A stretch of DNA of 16,744 nt from Helicobacteraceae bacterium (GTDB lineage Bacteria; Campylobacterota; Campylobacteria; Campylobacterales; SZUA-545). This document shows, in pieces, positions 15,387 through 16,744 of the stretch. The notes under the pieces are model-generated. The model saw nothing but the letters and a program-made list of their open reading frames with translations, searched no databases and was not told where the DNA came from. Numbering within the stretch: position 1 is the first letter of the stretch; each line of letters starts with the position of its first letter. The position numbers were made by a program, and so were the translations under genes. The DNA lies in NCBI GenBank assembly GCA_031273735.1, contig JAISRI010000077.1:1-16744 (forward strand), written 5' to 3'.

Positions 15387-15512
15387 TTAAAATATGTTGA
15401 TCTGCTTTTTGGGATATTTGATTCCTATTGTCTCTAGCAAACTCTTGATCTCTTCGCTACGAATAGGCTTTCCGATCGTCTCCGTTAATTCGCTTAATGT
15501 AACCGCGCCCAT
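15387..15512 (-). pseudogene. Truncated second copy of the 341-aa gene (first 35-36 codons)
   Basis: ATG at 15512 with AAAGGA 5 nt upstream. The frame reads MGAVTLSELTETIGKPIRSE then EIKSLLETIGIKYPKK, nearly identical to the N-terminus of the intact gene starting at 13292, then diverges into QINIF and stops at 15387 (41 aa). Most of the six base differences are silent or conservative, so the copy diverged recently. It starts 13 bp after the 3' end of tRNA-Leu. It is either a remnant left by an insertion or a duplication arm. Confidence 0.85.
15406..15512. repeat. Direct repeat, copy 2 (beside tRNA-Leu)
   Basis: The partner of 13186-13292, about 94% identical and in the same orientation. It ends at the start codon of the truncated copy, 13 bp short of the encoded CCA of tRNA-Leu. 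Confidence 0.95.
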
Positions 15513-15525
15513 TTGATTCCTTTAA

Positions 15526-15610
15526 TGGTGCGGTCGAGAGGGTTTGAGCCTCCACTGGCCGCCCCGCCGCCGCTTGAAGACGGCGCGTCTACCAATTCCG
15601 CCGAGACCGC
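15526..15610 (-). tRNA. tRNA-Leu (anticodon CAA), with several departures from consensus
   Basis: The minus strand begins GCGGTCTCGGCGGAATTGG, gives a normal D-arm (GCGGAATTGGTAGACGC) and an anticodon arm CCGTC-TTCAAGC-GGCGG with anticodon CAA (reads UUG). A class II variable region, a T-arm GGAGG-CTCAAAC-CCTCT and the acceptor 3' strand CGACCGC with discriminator A and encoded CCA follow. Oddities: a U7-C66 mismatch, C instead of U at position 8, C instead of U at position 54, and a variable arm with only about two G-C pairs. It may be a decaying or remodelled copy. It flanks the DUF262 island and could have been its integration site. Confidence 0.75.
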
Positions 15611-15623
15611 AATTAAAGCGGCG

Positions 15624-15629
15624 ATTTTA
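15624..15629 (-). promoter_or_regulatory. Possible -10 box of tRNA-Leu (TAAAAT)
   Basis: TAAAAT on the minus strand lies 13 nt before the mature 5' end of tRNA-Leu, giving a start near 15617. No convincing -35 is seen. The 77-bp gap to aroF also contains a weak GCGGC/GCCGC inverted repeat but no clear terminator. Confidence 0.3.
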
Positions 15630-15687
15630 TGCTTTTAACGCTTAAAGCCGCCAAAACCAAACGGCGTCGAGTGTCGTTGAAGGCAAG

Positions 15688-16725
15688 CTATTTTGCCGCC
15701 TTGTCAAACCTATTCCACTCTTTTTGCGACCACGCTTTTAACCCGTCTAATTTTTTCATTAAGAAATCAAAATCGCGCGGCAGTAAAGCCTGTTCGCCGT
15801 CGGAAAGCGCCTCGCAGGGATTGGGATGAACCTCTAAAATTAGTCCGTCCGCGCCCGCCGCCATTCCCGCATACGCTACGGAGCTAACATACGCCCTAGC
15901 ACCCGTAGAGTGCGAGCTATCGACAATCACGGGCAGATGAGAAAGCTCTTGCAAATATGGGATCAACGCCACGTCGAGCGCGTTTCTAAACGCCGTTTCA
16001 TAGCTTCGCGTGCCGCGCAGACACAAGATAACGTCGTTTAACCCTTCGCTCATAACGTATTCCGCGCTCATCAAATGCTCTTTGGCAGTGGTGGCTACGC
16101 CGTTTTTTAAGATGACGGGCTTATTCATCTTGCCAACCGCTTTAAGAAGATTGAAGTTTTGAGCGTTACGCGCTCCGATCTGAATTGCGTCGGCGTATTT
16201 ATAGACTAGATCAATCTGATCGATACTCATCACTTCCGTTACGATCGGCAAGCCGGTTTCTTGTTTTGCCGTTTGGAGAATCTTCAAGCCGTCTTCGCCG
16301 CTTCCCTGAAAGGTGTATGGGCTTGTGCGCGGCTTAAACGCGCCGCCGCGCAACATCTTCGCGCCCGCCGCTTTGACCGCCTTCGCCGTCGTTACCACAT
16401 ATTCTTCGGTATCTACAGAGCACGGTCCCGCGATTACGCACGTATGTCCGCCGCCGATCTTTACGCCTTCTATATTGATCGTCGTGTCGCTTGGGTGGAA
16501 CTTGCGGCTTGCCTTTTTGAAAGGATCGCTAACCTCCAAAGCCTTCTCTACGCCCGCGAAACTCGTCCAAGGTTTGCGTAAAATCTCGGCTTTATCCCCG
16601 ATAATGCCGATAACCGTTTGCACCTCGCCGCGATCGACGTGCGCTTGAGCGCCCCAGATCTTGATATGTTTAACAACCTCTTCGATCTCTTCCGCGCTCG
16701 CGCCGTTTTTCATTACGATAATCAT
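15688..16725 (-). CDS. aroF: 3-deoxy-7-phosphoheptulonate (DAHP) synthase, type I-beta
   Basis: 345 aa from the second of two adjacent ATGs (16725). This start gives the usual MIIVMKNGAS and places AAGGAC about 7 nt upstream; the first ATG (16728) adds one Met. The enzyme condenses phosphoenolpyruvate with erythrose-4-phosphate, the first step of the shikimate pathway. An N-terminal ferredoxin-like regulatory domain (about 1-70) precedes the (beta/alpha)8 barrel, marking the I-beta class in which that domain can mediate feedback inhibition by aromatic amino acids. Visible: IAGPCSVD with the metal-binding Cys (about 98-105), LRGGAFKPRTSPYTFQG (about 125-141), GARNAQNF, VILKNG, and VDSSHSTGAR with the metal-binding His. 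Intact; upstream context is outside the window. Confidence 0.95.
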   Translation of the reverse strand: MIIVMKNGASAEEIEEVVKHIKIWGAQAHVDRGEVQTVIGIIGDKAEILRKPWTSFAGVEKALEVSDPFKKASRKFHPSDTTINIEGVKIGGGHTCVIAGPCSVDTEEYVVTTAKAVKAAGAKMLRGGAFKPRTSPYTFQGSGEDGLKILQTAKQETGLPIVTEVMSIDQIDLVYKYADAIQIGARNAQNFNLLKAVGKMNKPVILKNGVATTAKEHLMSAEYVMSEGLNDVILCLRGTRSYETAFRNALDVALIPYLQELSHLPVIVDSSHSTGARAYVSSVAYAGMAAGADGLILEVHPNPCEALSDGEQALLPRDFDFLMKKLDGLKAWSQKEWNRFDKAAK

Positions 16726-16744
16726 CATTTTGTCCTTTTCTAAA

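Noticed and set aside
1..16744. CRISPR arrays, rRNA genes, transposase or integrase genes
   Set aside because: I saw no regularly spaced short repeats, no rRNA signatures and no recombinase motifs. The only repeats are the homopolymers, the 107-bp pair and the inverted-repeat element.

Overview
The window looks like chromosomal DNA of a Campylobacterota (Epsilonproteobacteria)-type bacterium, probably host-associated. The inference rests on a Helicobacter-like ClpB N-terminus with a heat-shock operator-like promoter, a SurA-like periplasmic chaperone, a GDP-L-fucose pathway, and 15-nt poly-G/C tracts of the kind used for slipped-strand phase variation. The species is not identified. The core genes are moderately GC-rich and peppered with the octamer GCGATCGC.

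Left part (1-5380), all on the minus strand. Reading leftward: a short poly-G-interrupted ORF, a response regulator with PAS, GGDEF-like and EAL-like domains, tsaD (4-bp overlap with the regulator), a restriction endonuclease resembling the TdeIII family, its probable beta-class DNA methyltransferase, and the 5' part of a SurA-like chaperone gene that runs off the left edge. The restriction-modification pair sits between tsaD and the chaperone gene. The methyltransferase stop lies inside the chaperone start, which looks like an insertion junction.

Middle (5381-12100). leuC (minus) and the fcl-gmd-methyltransferase operon (plus) diverge from an 88-bp promoter region. fcl and gmd make GDP-L-fucose for surface glycans. 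The third gene is a SAM methyltransferase broken by a run of 15 G. Its proper C-terminus lies in another frame, so it appears to be a phase-variable gene captured in an OFF register. A 104-bp inverted-repeat-bounded element follows, then clpB (minus) with a textbook sigma70 promoter that overlaps a HAIR-like (HspR) operator.

Right part (12082-15526) is a small island beside a tRNA-Leu(CAA) gene: an unrecognised 341-aa gene, an AT-rich GmrSD-like DUF262/DUF1524 gene, a decayed fragment resembling the N-terminus of alkanesulfonate monooxygenase, and a truncated second copy of the 5' end of the 341-aa gene. The two copies form a direct repeat of about 107 bp that brackets the DUF262 gene. The tRNA-Leu departs from consensus at several normally invariant positions. 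Beyond it lies aroF (DAHP synthase, minus).

Overall, conserved housekeeping genes are interrupted by two anti-phage-type loci (restriction-modification; DUF262 plus an unknown partner). Two homopolymeric tracts probably switch a surface-glycan methyltransferase and an unrecognised small ORF.
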